Assembly (NCBI GenBank): GCA_002398825.1
Contig: DHBS01000012.1
Span: forward strand, 9,618 to 24,832
Reading direction: 5' to 3'
DNA: 15,215 nt
Source of the DNA: Syntrophomonas sp. UBA4922
Lineage (GTDB): Bacteria; Bacillota; Syntrophomonadia; Syntrophomonadales; Syntrophomonadaceae
The notes beneath the pieces are model-generated. The model saw nothing but the letters and a program-made list of their open reading frames with translations. It ran no database searches and was not told the origin of the DNA. Shown one piece after another: positions 14,490 to 15,215 of this stretch. The translations under genes and the position numbers were made by a program. The first letter of the stretch is position 1. Each line of letters opens with the position of its first letter.

Positions 14490-15215
14490 TTATTCATCCA
14501 TCATGGCCCGAATCTCGGCGGCCATGAAGCGGCGGGTCAGATCAATGCCGCCAATGCCCATTACCCGGTTTTTAACCGTGATGTCGTTGCGTCGTCCAAA
14601 AAGCGCGCTTTTCAGTTCTGCAGCCAAAATGCCGCCGGGGTGGCCGAAGTTATAATTGCGATCCAGCACCATCACCTGCGCATTTTGCGGCAATGCTTTG
14701 ATGATATCCTCGGCAGGGAAGGGCAGATACAGGCGCGGTCTCAAGAGACCGGCTTTGATGCCCTGTTCGCGAAGGATATCGATGGAAAGTTTTAATTCCG
14801 CCGCCATGCTGTTGACAGCCAAGGCCACCACTTCGGCGTCTTCCAGCCGGTAGGCGTCGATGGTGTCGCCGTCCCACATGCCGGTGACATCCTTATATTC
14901 TTGCGCCGCCTGCTTTACCAGCGGAATACAGGCCATAATATCGTCGGAAAGCATCTGGCGGAAGGGTGCGTATTCGGCCGCCATGGTCACATTGCTGAAA
15001 GAAGAAGGATGAGCTGGGTCGAGCCGCCATTCCGGTTCGTGCGGGGGCAGGAAACGGTCGACATCCTCCTGTGGCGGCAGGGTGAGGGGCATCAGACAAT
15101 GGGAGATGGCAAAGCCGTCAAAGTTGACCATCACCGGGATATTGATCTGTTCGGCCACGCGGAAGGCCTGCAAAATAGTGTTAAACACTTCCTGATTGGA
15201 GGAGCAGTGATATTG
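14490..15215 (-). CDS. porA: Pyruvate (2-oxoacid):ferredoxin oxidoreductase, alpha subunit, C-terminal part (5' end outside window)
   Basis: The frame stays open to the window edge, so about 241 C-terminal residues are seen, entering in SSNQEVFNTILQAFRVAEQI, the conserved SNQE region of domain I. Then come VMVNFDGFAISH and LPPQEDVDRFLPP, and domain II with DAEVVALAVNSMAAELK, GLLRPRLYLPFPAEDI, VLDRNYNFGHPGG and RVMGIGGIDL. These are PorA features of the four-subunit type; it contributes to the 2-oxoacid and CoA site together with porB. The GTG at 15188 is internal, not the start. The gamma and delta subunits probably lie upstream, outside the window. Confidence 0.92.
   Translation of the reverse strand, partial: QYHCSSNQEVFNTILQAFRVAEQINIPVMVNFDGFAISHCLMPLTLPPQEDVDRFLPPHEPEWRLDPAHPSSFSNVTMAAEYAPFRQMLSDDIMACIPLVKQAAQEYKDVTGMWDGDTIDAYRLEDAEVVALAVNSMAAELKLSIDILREQGIKAGLLRPRLYLPFPAEDIIKALPQNAQVMVLDRNYNFGHPGGILAAELKSALFGRRNDITVKNRVMGIGGIDLTRRFMAAEIRAMMDE

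Noticed and set aside
13519..15215. 2-oxoisovalerate or indolepyruvate oxidoreductase instead of pyruvate
   Set aside because: The four-cysteine pattern and the NTGVQRSGATP stretch in the beta chain favour the pyruvate type, though substrate is not proven.
1..15215. CRISPR array, tRNA or rRNA genes, intact insertion sequence
   Set aside because: No regular repeat-spacer pattern, no recognisable tRNA cloverleaf or rRNA sequence and no transposase frame were found by reading both strands.

Overview
The window reads as chromosome of an anaerobic, endospore-forming Clostridia-type Firmicute. The evidence is a complete tricistronic GerA-type spore germination operon, a tryptophan T-box leader, AGGAGG-type ribosome sites, TTG and GTG starts, and a four-subunit-type pyruvate:ferredoxin oxidoreductase. 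Genus cannot be fixed from the sequence alone; a syntroph or peptococcus-like clostridium is a guess.

Layout. Positions 1-1071 (+): the C-terminal end of a 3-ketosteroid-dehydrogenase/fumarate-reductase-like flavoprotein, then a small rubredoxin-like protein. This may be a flavoprotein plus iron electron-carrier pair. Positions 1381-3117 (-): a stand-alone TrpB2-type tryptophan synthase beta chain under a complete Trp-specific T-box leader (promoter, stem I with a TGG specifier, GGGTGGTACCGC T-box, terminator/antiterminator). No trpA is next to it, so indole salvage under tRNA-Trp control is the likely role. Positions 3448-5994 (+): an orphan PocR-PAS-PAS-PAS histidine kinase with a KinA-like H-box. 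An exact Spo0A-box sequence lies in its upstream region, which suggests, without proof, a sporulation phosphorelay kinase.

Positions 6040-8927: a small surface-glycan island. It holds a GNAT acyltransferase (-), a Stealth-family sugar-phosphate transferase (+) and a beta-propeller protein related to the GINT1 N-terminal domain (-). The last two converge with only 13 bp between them. Positions 9320-13379 (-): a germinant-receptor operon in the order gerA(A), gerA(C), gerA(B), followed by an unrecognised 54-residue single-membrane-span protein with a perfect AGGAGG site. A forespore sigma-G-like promoter can be proposed in front of the operon. Positions 13456-15215 (-): the end of a pyruvate (2-oxoacid):ferredoxin oxidoreductase operon. 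It holds partial porA, complete porB and a strong intrinsic terminator.

The centre of the window (about 3.4-13.4 kb) may have a common developmental theme: sensing (kinase), surface or spore-surface polysaccharide (glycan island) and germination (ger operon). That grouping is inference from position. The flanking metabolic genes (flavoprotein/rubredoxin, TrpB2, POR) are typical of anaerobic amino-acid or syntrophic metabolism. No tRNA, rRNA, CRISPR array or intact mobile element was seen.
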